Shown: in pieces, positions 15,001 through 19,516 of the stretch
How the letters are laid out: every line of letters begins with the position of its first letter
How positions within the stretch are numbered: the first letter of the stretch is position 1
Source of the DNA: Candidatus Woesearchaeota archaeon
Lineage (GTDB): Archaea; Nanobdellota; Nanobdellia; Woesearchaeales; JAHWIC01
DNA length: 54,289 nt
Direction of reading: 5' to 3'
Assembly (NCBI GenBank): GCA_019322485.1
Contig: JAHWIK010000001.1
Span: 1-54,289, forward strand
Position numbers and translations under genes: made by a program
Notes under the pieces: model-generated
Database searches by the model: none
Told to the model about the DNA's origin: nothing
The model's input: only the letters and a program-made list of their open reading frames with translations

Positions 15001-16844
15001 TCTGCTGATGATTCTTTTTTGAGGATATCATACTTAACCTTTCCTTTAACATCAATCTTTAATGTTTCATCAGCATTATGGTGGAAAACAACAACTAAAT
15101 CATTGCCATCCTCATACAATTCATCAATGAAAACATCATAGCCTGGGTTATCCCTGAGCTTCTTATAGCTTACATTCGCACTTATGTTTATCTCAACAAG
15201 AGGCATCAGCCTTGTTATTGTGTAATCAAGGTCATCAACATAGATTGTTGAATCACCTATTAATTCAAATCTTAGCCTATAGGAACTTGCATTAAGGCCG
15301 GCTAATACGCAGGTTTCAATGCAGATATCTGAGAAGTCAATGAATTCAATAAATTTAGCATCAAGGCTTAATGTATCTGAATAGTAAATCTCTGAGTATG
15401 GAACCTCTAAGTCATAATCAGCATAGATTACCTGCGCTGTAACAATATTGCTGAGAGTAGCGCCAAACCTTCCATAGCTTAAATCCAAAGGAGCATCCCA
15501 CCCAGCCTGGAATGGAGCAACTCCAACCAAAGCGCAGCAATCAGCACTGCCTTGGCAAACAACAGTTATCTCTGAGTTCTCTTCAGAATAGATTTCCCAT
15601 TTTGTGCAGAGCTTAGAGTAATCCGCATCAAACCCAAATGTTGTATCTTTTACAGTAAAGTCAATTGCTCTTCTTATGTCTTCAATACCATCATCATCAG
15701 CATCAAAGGTTGTGCCAGGATTATATTTTAAATTAATATTTATTTCTTCTAGTGTTTCATTTACTGGTTCTGTAATGGTTTCATTCACAGATGTTTCATT
15801 TATTTGTTCTGTTTCATTTATTGGTGTTGTTTCGTTTAATGTTTGATTTACTGTTTCATTTATTATTGAATTGTTTTCTATTGATTGATTTGTTGTTTCA
15901 TTGATTATTTCTTCAGTTGTTTCATTCAAAACAACATAGCCAGTAATCGCGGGAGGCTCTTCTATCAGCTCAGAACTGTCAAATATTAAGTATTCAGAGC
16001 CTTCATACTCAAGGTAAACTTTAGCACTGCCGCTTACCTTTCCATCCAGCCTAAGAGATCTTAGCTCACCTGGATATGACATATACCACAAGTATGAAGT
16101 AGAGTTAGCTGCTTTGAAATCAATGTGCTCTGTGTAGTTTATTTCCTCACCTGCAGTAATCCTTCCTACAATTGTAGGCCCTGTTATAAAGACATTTGTC
16201 AGCACTAATGCAATCATCAAAACAAACAGCCAGATTGATATGTTTTTTGTTAGCTGATTGCTTTGTATAGGTTTAACCTTTTCAGGCTTCTTTCTAGCAG
16301 CAGGCTTTTCAATAATTTTATGGATATCAAAAACTTCCTTGCGCCATTCCTTAGCTATCTCCCAATCAATATGCGCAACAAGACTGACATAGGTATCTCT
16401 TAGTTTTGGATATACAACTGCTAGTTTTTGTGAGCCAGCAGCTGACCTTGCCTGAGCTAAGAGCTTATTGAACTGAGATACTTTATGGCTGGTAGACCTG
16501 GGTGCATAATAGCCATAAGCTATAATCATTACAGCAAGAACTGCAATCACAAGCAGGAGTGCTGCTGGTGCAAGCAGTTTTGGCAGGCTAAGCCCCAGTG
16601 ATGCAAAGCCAACAATTGAGGTTTCTGTAAACACAAACACAAAAACCAGAACCAGCAGTATTGCTCCAAGGTACAAGCTGCGGTTAGTAATCTCTTCAAG
16701 CTCATAAGACCTAATCAATCTTTCAGTAGTTTCTACATCATGGCCATAAGCAATAAGGGCTTTCTTAATAGAGCTGATACTATAACCTCTTTCTAAACTG
16801 TTCCTTATGTACTTCTTCAGCCCTTTTTCCTGTTGTTTATCCAT
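1..16844 (-). CDS. giant membrane-anchored LamG/beta-propeller/beta-helix surface protein, C-terminus outside window
   Basis: One open frame of at least 5614 codons; the stop lies beyond base 1. The ATG is at 16842-16844. Residues 1-48 form a small helical domain, followed by membrane segments near 57-73, 87-113 and 202-222, which puts the remainder outside the cell. Residues about 299-369 are an Asn-Glu-Thr-rich stalk. Then come LamG-like domains at about 1084-1265, 1337-1525, 2045-2245, 2315-2515, 4272-4472, 4535-4718, 4785-4995, 5065-5268 and 5280-5468. Recurrent LamG signatures are GLVGEWRFEWGNS, YEFDGVDDYI, FNGTIDEVIIWNRSLSATEI. Two seven-bladed propellers and a long beta-helix sit between them. 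N-X-S/T sequons are extremely frequent. I read the frame at many points on both sides of each domain boundary and found no break, but did not check every codon. LamG and NosD-type folds bind sugars in known families; adhesion or host contact is inference. Confidence 0.9.
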   Translation of the reverse strand, partial: MDKQQEKGLKKYIRNSLERGYSISSIKKALIAYGHDVETTERLIRSYELEEITNRSLYLGAILLVLVFVFVFTETSIVGFASLGLSLPKLLAPAALLLVIAVLAVMIIAYGYYAPRSTSHKVSQFNKLLAQARSAAGSQKLAVVYPKLRDTYVSLVAHIDWEIAKEWRKEVFDIHKIIEKPAARKKPEKVKPIQSNQLTKNISIWLFVLMIALVLTNVFITGPTIVGRITAGEEINYTEHIDFKAANSTSYLWYMSYPGELRSLRLDGKVSGSAKVYLEYEGSEYLIFDSSELIEEPPAITGYVVLNETTEEIINETTNQSIENNSIINETVNQTLNETTPINETEQINETSVNETITEPVNETLEEININLKYNPGTTFDADDDGIEDIRRAIDFTVKDTTFGFDADYSKLCTKWEIYSEENSEITVVCQGSADCCALVGVAPFQAGWDAPLDLSYGRFGATLSNIVTAQVIYADYDLEVPYSEIYYSDTLSLDAKFIEFIDFSDICIETCVLAGLNASSYRLRFELIGDSTIYVDDLDYTITRLMPLVEINISANVSYKKLRDNPGYDVFIDELYEDGNDLVVVFHHNADETLKIDVKGKVKYDILKKESSADERVRLTILDWDKSSFWLLIGKKEALEVYEFGIPKEIIFSAHVKTSKLKKLEDAVVELIDSILDTSYLKPEQDYIKIKEGIYDINIRLKNHPVRGIVIKDVELYSNTTDLINIDDLNETGELFELYAIDSSKVNFTDAAVNVTAKGDKLYRCDGWDANSQECSGGWEEALNITPGEDYAFSLDSGIVAYSETYERGVPFAAEFDRAEGSTDFRIISDFENVTNLTLATSDGKIEFGEEYGVNTSREDYNTNVKLGFGFVSANSSALDKSFNHSVTITLENVWYSGIPKIYYADGFYSSREEIIANGKECDICHDISYDPVNGRLTFTAEHFSGFGTEIDILNIISYPEVGDNWTVMFNTTGTANLTITPINGATWTDIAGYNGTDYNYNFIELRCGDALVNYTWINRSSGNSSVFVEDYSCNETGYESSLKLKEGHVTLEFRFGSDVGYAYNDETNAPTHSIPYIGAHNRLDSGLVGEWRFEWGNSTWTYDETGRNNGTVTGATHTDEGRVGKGYWFDSSTERVQTSLTFTTPSALTYSAWVKTESPSVKQWIICPDNGGYDWTLLLENGKAALMTGANYWDSSYSITTDWTHLVAVFDTTTSKASLYVNGEFFEDASTFGGTTTGYVTIGNYPSAGIPNHFNGTIDEVTIWNRSLSATEIEKLYESSKGDYAYLDSDIGCSLNNSADADGDSVKPIINWYKDGESLTILNMPFEWNNSAGIGWTRDYSPHNKSGRVINATFNRTGGYDGWGAYEFDGGDDYITISEALFYGMDETTVSAWINIDDFDIADPIIESRSGTNDAVFFSGNGANNRLEFYIGNGSTYKYGYSSGNSLGTGAWYHVVGTWKSGEAPKTWINGELDAAGSTGTISGTIGANADVRFGLDFNNRYFDGTIDEVLIFNRSLNANQVRKLYQSGLSSISHNETVYSEEWKCSITPTDGYTEGTALNSSETNTIKDSSLSVWDDNDPQGGSQGKRLGDDVMFYANYSNAYTGEVGLPISNGSCTIDFSDGSYNMPEGYHLLWSYNLSDPSIYEYVARSVAVDSNDEIILAGDYQYVAGVVYDWHVEKLYSNGTKQWEFVWNNSDPEGAVGVAVDSNDDIIVAGYGNDLISGSSNYDWHVKKLNSSGDEIWEYNWSGSAADVAYSVAVDSNDDIIVAGVMSISGYDWHVEKLNSSGSKLWGYNWTSSGSVTDDARSVAVDSNDDIIVAGQKSFSDWHVEKLNSSGGKVWGYNWSSPGSAVDIAYGVAVDSNDDIVVVGRGRTTGNIYYWHVEKLDSDGNKLWGYNWSDITQDHDSARSVAIDSNDNIIISGEGQDITGRIYYDLHVEKLDSDGNKLGEYNWTGPTEESYFGYSVALDSKEKVIVGTMSSDTYILKLQQLYKHERTFSESGTHYWNVSCEHDSYESQTASDNITLNTDPTHSTPYIGAHNRIDSGLVGEWRFEYGNSTWTYDETEVNNGTVSGANHTYEGRVGQAYEFDGVDDYIKIADSNPLDISDELTIAAWIKPKNYSSGEQIIATKAGAYGIDVLSTGQIKGIVWHKDVIESTGSITQNDKWYHVAYTFDSSGYGRIYVNGTNTYGEAKTSGIPTTSIVLGIGAYDADLDGTPETYFWNGTIDEVIIWNRSLSATEIEKLYESSKGDYAYLDNDIGCSLNNSADADEDSVKPIIDWYVDDKSLTILNMPFEGWGNATHDADDFAIDYSGYGNDGFVNGSTWNSTGGYDGFGAYEFDGNSTYINISDDDSLDVSTEFTISAWINLRSLVGGTTRQRQGIVQKYYAGAAKRGWEFTFDDTQFCGTDRLELTISKSGTPFSGGLICSNQALQKDTWYHAVARFKGNEHMEIWVNGENHTPTTFALGSLPSHANITDLDVLIGRDYDTSGYFNGTIDEVLIFNRSLSAAQIEKLYQSGLSSISYEETVTNELWKCSITPNDGYTEGTTLNSSGIDIFGKDSGLSLWDDTDPKEGSQTKYTGDYLFFYANYTSQYTGEEDEFISGADCNITFSDGTYSMDEWNKFIWMYNWTGPAGVAGVGVCRAIDVDSSDNMVIGGYGYNLIGSSSYDWHVEKLNSSGDKLWEYNWTASSVDYVYGVAFDSSGNVIAAGSGWQLMGSTSTDWHVEKLNSSGSKLWGYNWTGPAGASGTDYVYSVAVDSDDNIIVAGTGVNLTGDDSADWHVEKLNSSGSLLWDYNWTGPGAGAFGGADYAYSVAVDSDDNIIVAGFGGNLSEDSYRDWHVEKLNSSGSKLWEFNWTGPVFGPLAWGADYAYSVAVDSDDNIIVAGYGTNLTGDSTSDLHVKKLNSSGSQVWEYNWTGPSTDVPQGVDVDSSGDIIVAGYGLNLTGDDSDDWYVQKLNSSGSLVWEYNWTSPGDTGTQEYAYAVAVDSDDNPIVVGFGTNLSGSDTYYDWQVEKLNKNLYQTYAYERTFSDPGTQEWNVTCSHDDYEAQTSSDDAQIEVGDCGATITGDTTLGKNLSQTGSGTCITIGADDITLDCAGHNITGDQSSTSYGIDNNGKDNVTVKNCNVNNFTQGIYWRGGANDGLLINNTAYDNVETGIYLLSSNNNNLTSNTVTFNTQDGILVRQGSNHNILTNNTANNNSRYGIYVWSSSNTTLTSNTANNNTDYGIYIYFQADNNTLTSNTANDNKRGIYVYLGSNNILTSNNANNNTNYGILLSQVSKYNYLASNTANGNYYGIYAGAESNNNTITLNNASNSGYAGILLSSSHNNTVTFNNANKNNRDGFSIYSNSNYNTFTSNNANNNTQQGFYFSSSSNNVLTNNTARNNTQNGFYLTTNAKNNNFTSNAANDNADYGIYLQSNCNYNTITNNTVNGNERGFYIVSSSNNTFTHNTVNNNTWYGFYFATSADSNLISNNTINYNYYGIYGNPIRYSNITNNTVIDNTNYGIRISSTNARYNLVSGNTVNDNQYGIYIYGSTTQNNTITNNTVNDNQYGIYLYQAHNNTVTSNVVKGSSLRGFWIREAKYNTFTSNTANNSPTGRGMYFSNNAHYNTLTSNNANNNQYGIYLDTASNNTITSNTANNNSQTGIYLSSNTPGNHIINNSASYGGTGIYISSSPSNVVANNTARNNTNYGIGTGTSAHYTNYTGNTLIYNREGIYTYSWGNIFHLNNVSFNTEEGFYLGGYDNIITNNTFIYNTDYGVQLYGGGRTIIANNTIQFSSIGLGLSQGTQNNSVSYNEITKNLDEGITLSNSNRNNITNNNISENAANGRGINGYGDLNLIKENTINSQYDGIYLYSTSDNNTIIFNDISYNGLNGITITSGSYANISSNTLISDRNGINSASNCNGFTIHGNNITGNSLNHGISLFGSKDNTVTSNYVEGKSHGIDFNAVFNSTFRYNTISNNSYGIYIQYGGYNNIISNNVSNSTERGAHVFQSIKSNFTSNSFNNNTNYGMYFSSSSVNNTINDNIISYNGNTGIYVWAGCEYNIFTNNTFENNDDYGIRFVGSEDSTVYNNKFDTNGINAWENANNTWNATYNCSIGPNIVGGSCIGGNWWSDYLGSDTDGDFVGDTLLPYNASGNLLIGDWLPLTSEVLSIWDDTDAEAGSNVVFTGDDVKFYANFTDAANDSISGANCIANFADSTGNSMSYSSGTYEYTRSFSSGGTYSWNVTCSKSGYINKTKTDTINISSTPTHYNPYIGGHNKYESDRLYEFRFEWGNSTWVYADYIEPDGDVENYTVYGATHTDGGRVGKAYEFDGVDDYMSTNQDPDYPGRTSITIAAWVNHNALSGTADVIFDEGVRAKLMINSSYVSGWIEDSMAYQLSAEAPASNVVSGEWTHIAFTWESGQQGAIFINGVNLTTGGNAITNTLGVSIGALPRIGSSGSHYFNGTIDELIVWNRSLSASEISDLYDSSRGDYAYDEQDIGCGGNDLYDGDGDPIKAVYNWYKDDTSITVLNMPFEAWRGNSTHDNDNWTEDYSGYSNDGTVTGAVFNGSAGHDGKGAYEFDGIDDYIETSENITITGSQDRTISLWAKTSSGNNQRPLGWGAGPSGNRSDYDVIFESGTTIFIGIDGGNRKFSFSYNDSKWHHYVFSQDGPNTTNINCYVDGVSLAESSINNQVVNTTSTPSRIGRGYDFTGYFNGSIDEVLIFNRTLNTNEIRNLYRFGLSSLSHNETNKHERWSCALTPNDGIIGGTTLFSNDLVLNQEPTHSIPYIGAHNDITDGLVGEWRFEWGNSSWTYDETGVNNGTVSSATKTYAGRVGQAYEFDGGDDWINVGTSPLYGAGAIEMSVSAWIYADPGNFDGDTQLFIDTSTGDPQPYDGFYIGVDDRNIGPAPINGIQFSIGTTDGGGYELLYSDDNVIPSKGWYHVVGTYGGDSGKIYVNGVESSNVYVDETGDFDPANANMYIGATNGGTYDFNGTIDEVVIWNRSLSATEIADLYNSSRGAYEVYTSNDLGCSINNSDDNDDDSVKTIINWYVDDKSITVLNMPFESLNSKHTDINNSDMVGAWYMEGNADDRTVYGNDGTVYGGPPPYLTDGKVGQGYEFENGSIHIGEDIFELDTLTVSLWVKMNEVDKTQSFIANTETGTTGWHISVISTNNIVFSFRDSSTFQSSQTGTGFAEKDKWYHLVGVAGNGEIKLYVNGEVASTTDTYDGTGLYSSTEDLIIGAKTQDAGYPQVPPELQANATIDEVIIWNRSLSATEIQALYEEGLDSEEEAKDYSGYENWGSVQGATYDETGGHDGFGAYEFDGVDDRIETADFSWTTSESFTMATWINPASTSNVGSILAKRAQEQSYSLNTDDGNDLYFYYTDYGVQLISLSDSNRLTAGNWYFVTVTYDGSVARMYTDGNLVATDSDVSGTFSPGGENLYVGYGGYDPEDSEVNAYFNGTIDEVLIFNRSLNSNEVKKLYQNGLSSLSSNETITHESWKCSVTPNDGYTDGETYNSSETTLTNSPPTTPSVRSPANDSFYTINSVNVSCSGSTDVDGDALAYYLWGGTSPSSMTYLGNDSYTWTTTDGTTYYWVCAAYDEEDFSSNTSIWQFSENFDPTQ
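440..4030 (-). repeat. C-terminal array of five LamG-like domains inside the giant surface protein
   Basis: Five concanavalin-like units follow one another after the beta-helix. They lie at about 4030-3430, 3240-2690, 2490-1860, 1650-1040 and 1005-440. Each has a WRFEWG or DYSGYxNDG entry strand, an AYEFDGxDD turn, a W(Y/H)HxV strand, an xNG hairpin and the closing FNGTIDEVxIWNRSLSATEI strand. The linkers between units include a CSxTPNDGYTxG immunoglobulin-like piece and a DIGCxxNDxxDxDxD(P/S)xK segment that may bind calcium. Similar pairs occur at 13595-12270 and 10710-9300, before each propeller, so the architecture looks built by duplication of a LamG-LamG-propeller block. Confidence 0.8.
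4510..7665 (-). repeat. NosD/PbH1-type right-handed beta-helix region (about 40 coils)
   Basis: Residues about 3061-4112 of the giant protein. A lead-in segment containing TLDCAGHNITG, typical of the start of NosD-like beta-helices, is followed by some forty imperfect coils of about 20-23 residues with the consensus NNxxTSNTANNNxYGIYL. Asn ladders and the GI(Y/F) strand recur throughout. The DNA shows the same periodicity, with GATTCCATA and TTTGCTGTGTTATT words repeated every 60-70 bases. Homologous repeats are carbohydrate-binding or -cleaving in characterised proteins; no catalytic residues can be assigned here. Confidence 0.85.
7785..8945 (-). repeat. second seven-bladed SBBP-like beta-propeller in the giant protein
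   Basis: Residues about 2634-3020. Seven repeats of about 50 residues with the pattern YSVAVDSDDNIIVAGxG followed by DWHVEKLNSSGSKLWEYNW. Neighbouring blades are nearly identical, including the DNA word for the WHVEKLNSSG strand, which points to recent tandem duplication. The pattern matches the SBBP (beta-propeller repeat) type. It is followed by an Ig-like segment ending ERTFSDPGTQEWNVTCSHD. Confidence 0.8.
10870..11930 (-). repeat. first seven-bladed SBBP-like beta-propeller in the giant protein
   Basis: Residues about 1639-1992. Seven repeats with the same VAVDSNDDIIVAG and WHVEKLNSSG strands as the propeller at 7785-8945, and followed by the same kind of segment (ERTFSESGTHYWNVSCEHD). 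The last blade, which ends in TYILKLQQ, is the most diverged. A blade count of exactly seven in both copies matches a closed propeller. Confidence 0.8.
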
Positions 16845-17292
16845 GCTTGCCTCTTTTAAACTTGGCCCTATGGTAGACTGTCCAGATGTTACGTTCATCT
16901 CGGTTGAGTAGAATGCCTATCTCATGGAAGCTGAGCTTTTTATGGTCCTTAAGCCATTCAACAATGGCTTCAAAACCACTCAAGCTTCTGTCCTTTAGGA
17001 CAGAGATAGGCACACTCAACCGGGGTTTTGGAGCAGAAATTCTCTTAGTAATCTCGCGCTTCTTCCTTACTCTTGAATAAATGGTCCAGATATTGCGCTC
17101 ATCGCGATTAAGAATTAAACCAATCTGGCGGTAGTTGAGTCCTTTTTCTTCTTTCAAATACTCTACAACAGCTTCAAGAATTGCAAGATTAGTATCAAAG
17201 AAAACAGTATTTGGCAGAAGGAGAGCAGTATGATTAGAAGCTTTTTTAATAACATCACTCTTTTTAAGTTCTCCAAAACCCCTTTTAATCAA
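16837..17292 (-). CDS. tandem helix-turn-helix DNA-binding protein, probable regulator of the giant surface-protein gene
   Basis: A 151-residue protein made of two copies of one roughly 45-residue HTH unit. The copies are VVEYLKEEKGLNYRQIGLIL then NRDERNIWTIYSRVRKK, and IVEWLKDHKKLSFHEIGILL then NRDERNIWTVYHRAKFK. The shared LNRDERNIWT(I/V)Y helix looks like a sigma-region-4-like recognition helix. The start is TTG: no in-frame ATG exists upstream, and a TTTATAAA box (17317-17324) lies about 28 nt before it, so the transcript is probably leaderless. The stop overlaps the ATG of the giant surface gene by 8 nt, implying one operon. A perfect inverted repeat covers the start site, which suggests autoregulation. 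The two HTHs could bind the two arms. Confidence 0.85.
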   Translation of the reverse strand: MIKRGFGELKKSDVIKKASNHTALLLPNTVFFDTNLAILEAVVEYLKEEKGLNYRQIGLILNRDERNIWTIYSRVRKKREITKRISAPKPRLSVPISVLKDRSLSGFEAIVEWLKDHKKLSFHEIGILLNRDERNIWTVYHRAKFKRGKHG

Positions 17293-17316
17293 AATACATA
17301 CTATGTATGTATTTTG
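17290..17316 (-). promoter_or_regulatory. perfect inverted repeat (operator candidate) at the promoter of the tandem-HTH gene
   Basis: Arms CAAAATACATAC (17290-17301) and GTATGTATTTTG (17305-17316) are exact reverse complements separated by TAT. The repeat lies between the TATA-like TTTATAAA (17317-17324) and the TTG start at 17292, so a bound protein would block transcription initiation. The protein encoded just downstream has two equivalent HTH units, which would suit a two-arm site. Confidence 0.65.
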
Positions 17317-17402
17317 TTTATAAAGCTTTCGGTTTTTTATGAGTGAAATGGGCCTTTTTCTTTTAGAAAGATTTTTATACTGAAAGGTCAGTGATTATAT
17401 AA

Positions 17403-17786
17403 ATGATATTCATAATTGTTATGATAATCTTATGGTTATTTTTTATATATTTAGTTCACACAATCTTTAGCACAGGATTGGTGTTCTTCATAAATATCTG
17501 CATTATAGCATTAACAGCAACAAGGGCTTCTACTGATCTTAAGAAAGAAAAGATGGCTGGTTTTTACCTTGCTTCTTCATTGTTAACTGTTGCTTTGTTT
17601 GTGGCTGAAGAAACAAAATTAATAAAGCCAATTTTTGATTTTCTTTCAAAGGCTTATGTTCTGCCAATATCAATTGCATTAATTTTCATATTATTCTTTG
17701 CGCATATACTAAAATTAGGTTCTGTTTATGGCAGGCAGTTGGTTGAGTTTTGCAAAGAAAAAATGCAAGCTAAACCTCAAAAATGA
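17403..17786 (+). CDS. small multi-pass membrane protein, unknown function
   Basis: 127 residues with four hydrophobic stretches at about 2-20, 22-42, 52-70 and 86-106, and a Lys-rich C-terminus expected in the cytoplasm. ATG at 17403 follows a TTTTTATA box at 17372-17379 by about 27 nt, so it is probably leaderless. I recognise no family. It is divergent from the tandem-HTH/giant-protein operon and is followed by another two tiny membrane proteins, but a candidate small RNA lies between them. Confidence 0.7.
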   Translation: MIFIIVMIILWLFFIYLVHTIFSTGLVFFINICIIALTATRASTDLKKEKMAGFYLASSLLTVALFVAEETKLIKPIFDFLSKAYVLPISIALIFILFFAHILKLGSVYGRQLVEFCKEKMQAKPQK

Positions 17787-17864
17787 GGATTTCTCTTACA
17801 CTAGTATACGTTTTTCCACCGTCAGAACCAAAACATTTTTAAACCGATAATGTCAACTTTTTAG

Positions 17865-17912
17865 ATAGTGGGGGTGGTTCTTAACCACTTGATGGTTGGA
17901 ATCACTATTTTT
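17865..17912 (+). ncRNA. candidate short hairpin RNA with its own TATA box and T-tract
   Basis: ATAGTG (17865-17870) pairs with CACTAT (17903-17908), enclosing a second perfect hairpin GTGGTT/AACCAC (17874-17888). A run of T follows directly (17908-17914). A TTTTTAAA box at 17836-17843 is centred about 25 nt before the first base of the outer stem, the archaeal promoter spacing. It could instead be a terminator for the gene ending at 17786, but it starts 78 nt downstream and has its own promoter-like box. No C/D or H/ACA box set is complete. Confidence 0.4.
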
Positions 17913-17943
17913 TTCTGGCAAAACAAAAACATTTAAATAATAA

Positions 17944-17963
17944 TTAAACAGAATTCTGTTTAA
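17944..17963 (+). promoter_or_regulatory. 20-bp perfect palindrome abutting a start codon (operator candidate)
   Basis: TTAAACAGAATTCTGTTTAA is fully self-complementary and ends on the base before the ATG at 17964. An ATTTAAATAAT TATA-like box lies at about 17931-17941, so the palindrome covers the predicted transcription start. This is the same placement as the inverted repeat at 17290-17316, but the sequence is unrelated. Confidence 0.55.
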
Positions 17964-18275
17964 ATGGAAATAAGCGTTTTTTTTATACTAGCTGTAGTGA
18001 TTTATGGAATTAGTTTGTACCTTGCTCATAAAGGGAAGTTTCTGAAATTCCAGTCAATCCTTATAGCAATACTGATTGCAATATGGCTGATTCTCAGCCA
18101 GCTAAAAAATTTCCTAGCAGCTAGGCTTATATTTGAGGATGTTGGTTTGGTAAAGGCATTGTTGCTGCAGGTCATGGATGCTCTGTTCTTTAATATGGTT
18201 GCACCATTAACAGCCCTGCTTGTAGCTATAGCTAAGAAAGGCCATAAGGAAGCTCCTAAGAAGAGGAAGAAGTAG
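17964..18275 (+). CDS. small membrane protein, unknown function
   Basis: 103 residues. Hydrophobic segments lie near 3-21, 28-46 and 62-89, with a very basic tail ending KKGHKEAPKKRKK that should stay in the cytoplasm. No family recognised. A 20-bp perfect palindrome ends on the base before the ATG, so expression is probably controlled at the promoter. Its TAG stop is followed without a gap by the ATG of a 57-residue membrane protein, so the two are very likely co-translated partners. Confidence 0.7.
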   Translation: MEISVFFILAVVIYGISLYLAHKGKFLKFQSILIAILIAIWLILSQLKNFLAARLIFEDVGLVKALLLQVMDALFFNMVAPLTALLVAIAKKGHKEAPKKRKK

Positions 18276-18449
18276 ATGCAGAAGGATTTGGTTATAAAGA
18301 TAATATCTATTTTCTTGATTTTTGTAGTAATCCTGAATTTGACCTTATTTGTTTTGAAGCAGATAAAGCCGGGCTTATTCTGGGCTGTAATCATAATTGC
18401 AGCTTTGATTGCTTATAAGGGAATACCAAAGCTGAAATCAATAAAATAA
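18276..18449 (+). CDS. 57-residue membrane protein directly fused end-to-start with the gene before it
   Basis: ATG immediately follows the TAG of the preceding gene. The protein begins MQKDLVIKII, has two hydrophobic helices (about 6-27 and 33-47) split by KQIKPG, and ends YKGIPKLKSIK. Its size, hydrophobic pattern and zero spacing support a real small gene. Function unknown; possibly a two-subunit membrane complex with the 103-residue neighbour. Confidence 0.65.
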   Translation: MQKDLVIKIISIFLIFVVILNLTLFVLKQIKPGLFWAVIIIAALIAYKGIPKLKSIK

Positions 18450-18477
18450 TCAATTTAAAAAATCAATAATTAAAAAT

Positions 18478-18679
18478 AAATCTGATTTTTGCCTTATTCC
18501 CTTCTTTAAAGCAAAAATCATCTTATGCTGTTTCTTAAGAACCATAAGCAGATGAAAATTTAGTAAACGCAACAATTTTATGAAAAATTGCGTTTACTAT
18601 TTAGTAAGCGAAACAATTGATGATGATAATTTCGCTTACTATAACCTTTATAGCAGTTCTGAAGGGAATTTTCAGATTT
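18478..18679 (+). repeat. cloverleaf-like intergenic repeat, copy 1 (long form)
   Basis: The gap 18450-18757 holds no gene. It contains AAATCTGA (18478-18485) and its reverse complement TCAGATTT (18672-18679) as an outer stem. Inside are a GATTTTTGC/GCAAAAATC hairpin, a CATC...GATG arm, and a GAAAATT...AATTTTC arm. The last arm is enlarged by two extra perfect hairpins, AGTAAACGCAA/TTGCGTTTACT and AGTAAGCGAAA/TTTCGCTTACT. The same design recurs at 23010-23125 and 46241-46352. Homology with the third copy extends about 30 bp further left (CAATTTAAAAAATCAATAA). Confidence 0.75.
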
Positions 18680-18757
18680 ATTCTTTTAATAGTTTAAAAT
18701 TAAAAAATAAAAAACCCAATAACAAACTATTTAAATAAAGTAGTGAATTAACTGTTT

Positions 18758-19423
18758 ATGATAAAAGCAATTATTCTGGATTTGGACAATACGTTAATAG
18801 ATTTCTGGAAGATGAAGCATATGTGCTGTGAAGCAGCAATCTCATCAATGATAGATGCTGGCTTGAAAACAAACAAGAAGAAGGCATTAAAACTGTTGTT
18901 CAAGCTTTATGATAAGTACGGCCTGGAAGACCCAAAGATATTCCAGAAATTCCTTAAGAAAACAATGAATAGGGTGGATACTAAGATTCTGGCTCATGGT
19001 GTTGTTGCTTATAGAAAGGTTAAGTTTGGCTTTTTGGAGCCATACCCCCATGTGCATCACGTTCTGTTGGGGTTAAAGCAGAAAGGCATAAAGCTTGCTA
19101 TAGTCACTGATGCGCCTAAGCTAAAAGCCTGGGTAAGGCTTGCTTCTATGAAGATTGGGGATTATTTTGATGTTGTTGTGGCTTTTGAAGATACAAAACA
19201 GCACAAGCCAAGCTCTTTACCATTTGAAGCTGCTTTAAAGAAACTAAAGGTAAAACCAAGGGAATGCCTGATGGTAGGTGACTGGCCAGAAAGGGATATA
19301 GCAGGAGCAAAGAAGCTTGGGATGAAGACCTGCTTTGCAAAGTATGGAAATCCAAAGGTAAAAAGCAGTGGAGCTGACTATGTAATCACTGATGTGAAGG
19401 GACTCCTAGACATAGTAAAATAG
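18758..19423 (+). CDS. HAD-superfamily hydrolase
   Basis: 221 residues with all four HAD motifs: nucleophile DLDNT at 8-12, the VTDA Ser/Thr motif at about 117-120, a Lys before the PSSLPFEAAL segment, and GDWPERDIAGAKKLGM carrying the acidic metal ligands. The helical cap (about 17-90) places it with C1-cap phosphatases such as phosphoglycolate or haloacid-dehalogenase-like enzymes. The substrate cannot be told from sequence. A TATTTAAATAA box precedes the ATG by about 25-30 nt. Cytoplasmic; no obvious operon partner. Confidence 0.85.
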   Translation: MIKAIILDLDNTLIDFWKMKHMCCEAAISSMIDAGLKTNKKKALKLLFKLYDKYGLEDPKIFQKFLKKTMNRVDTKILAHGVVAYRKVKFGFLEPYPHVHHVLLGLKQKGIKLAIVTDAPKLKAWVRLASMKIGDYFDVVVAFEDTKQHKPSSLPFEAALKKLKVKPRECLMVGDWPERDIAGAKKLGMKTCFAKYGNPKVKSSGADYVITDVKGLLDIVK

Positions 19424-19516
19424 CCAATTTTGGCAAAACATTTATAAACTCTACGCATTAATTCTTATATAAAGGATAGTTTTTGGAATATTTATCAATA
19501 TGGAGAGGTGCAAAAA

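Noticed and set aside
17865..17912. A C/D box guide RNA
   Set aside because: TTGATGG resembles part of a C box but no CTGA D box is present at a suitable distance.
18026..18394. A 122-codon minus-strand frame opposite the small membrane genes
   Set aside because: The plus strand has a promoter palindrome and two abutting membrane-protein genes; the antisense frame has no signals.
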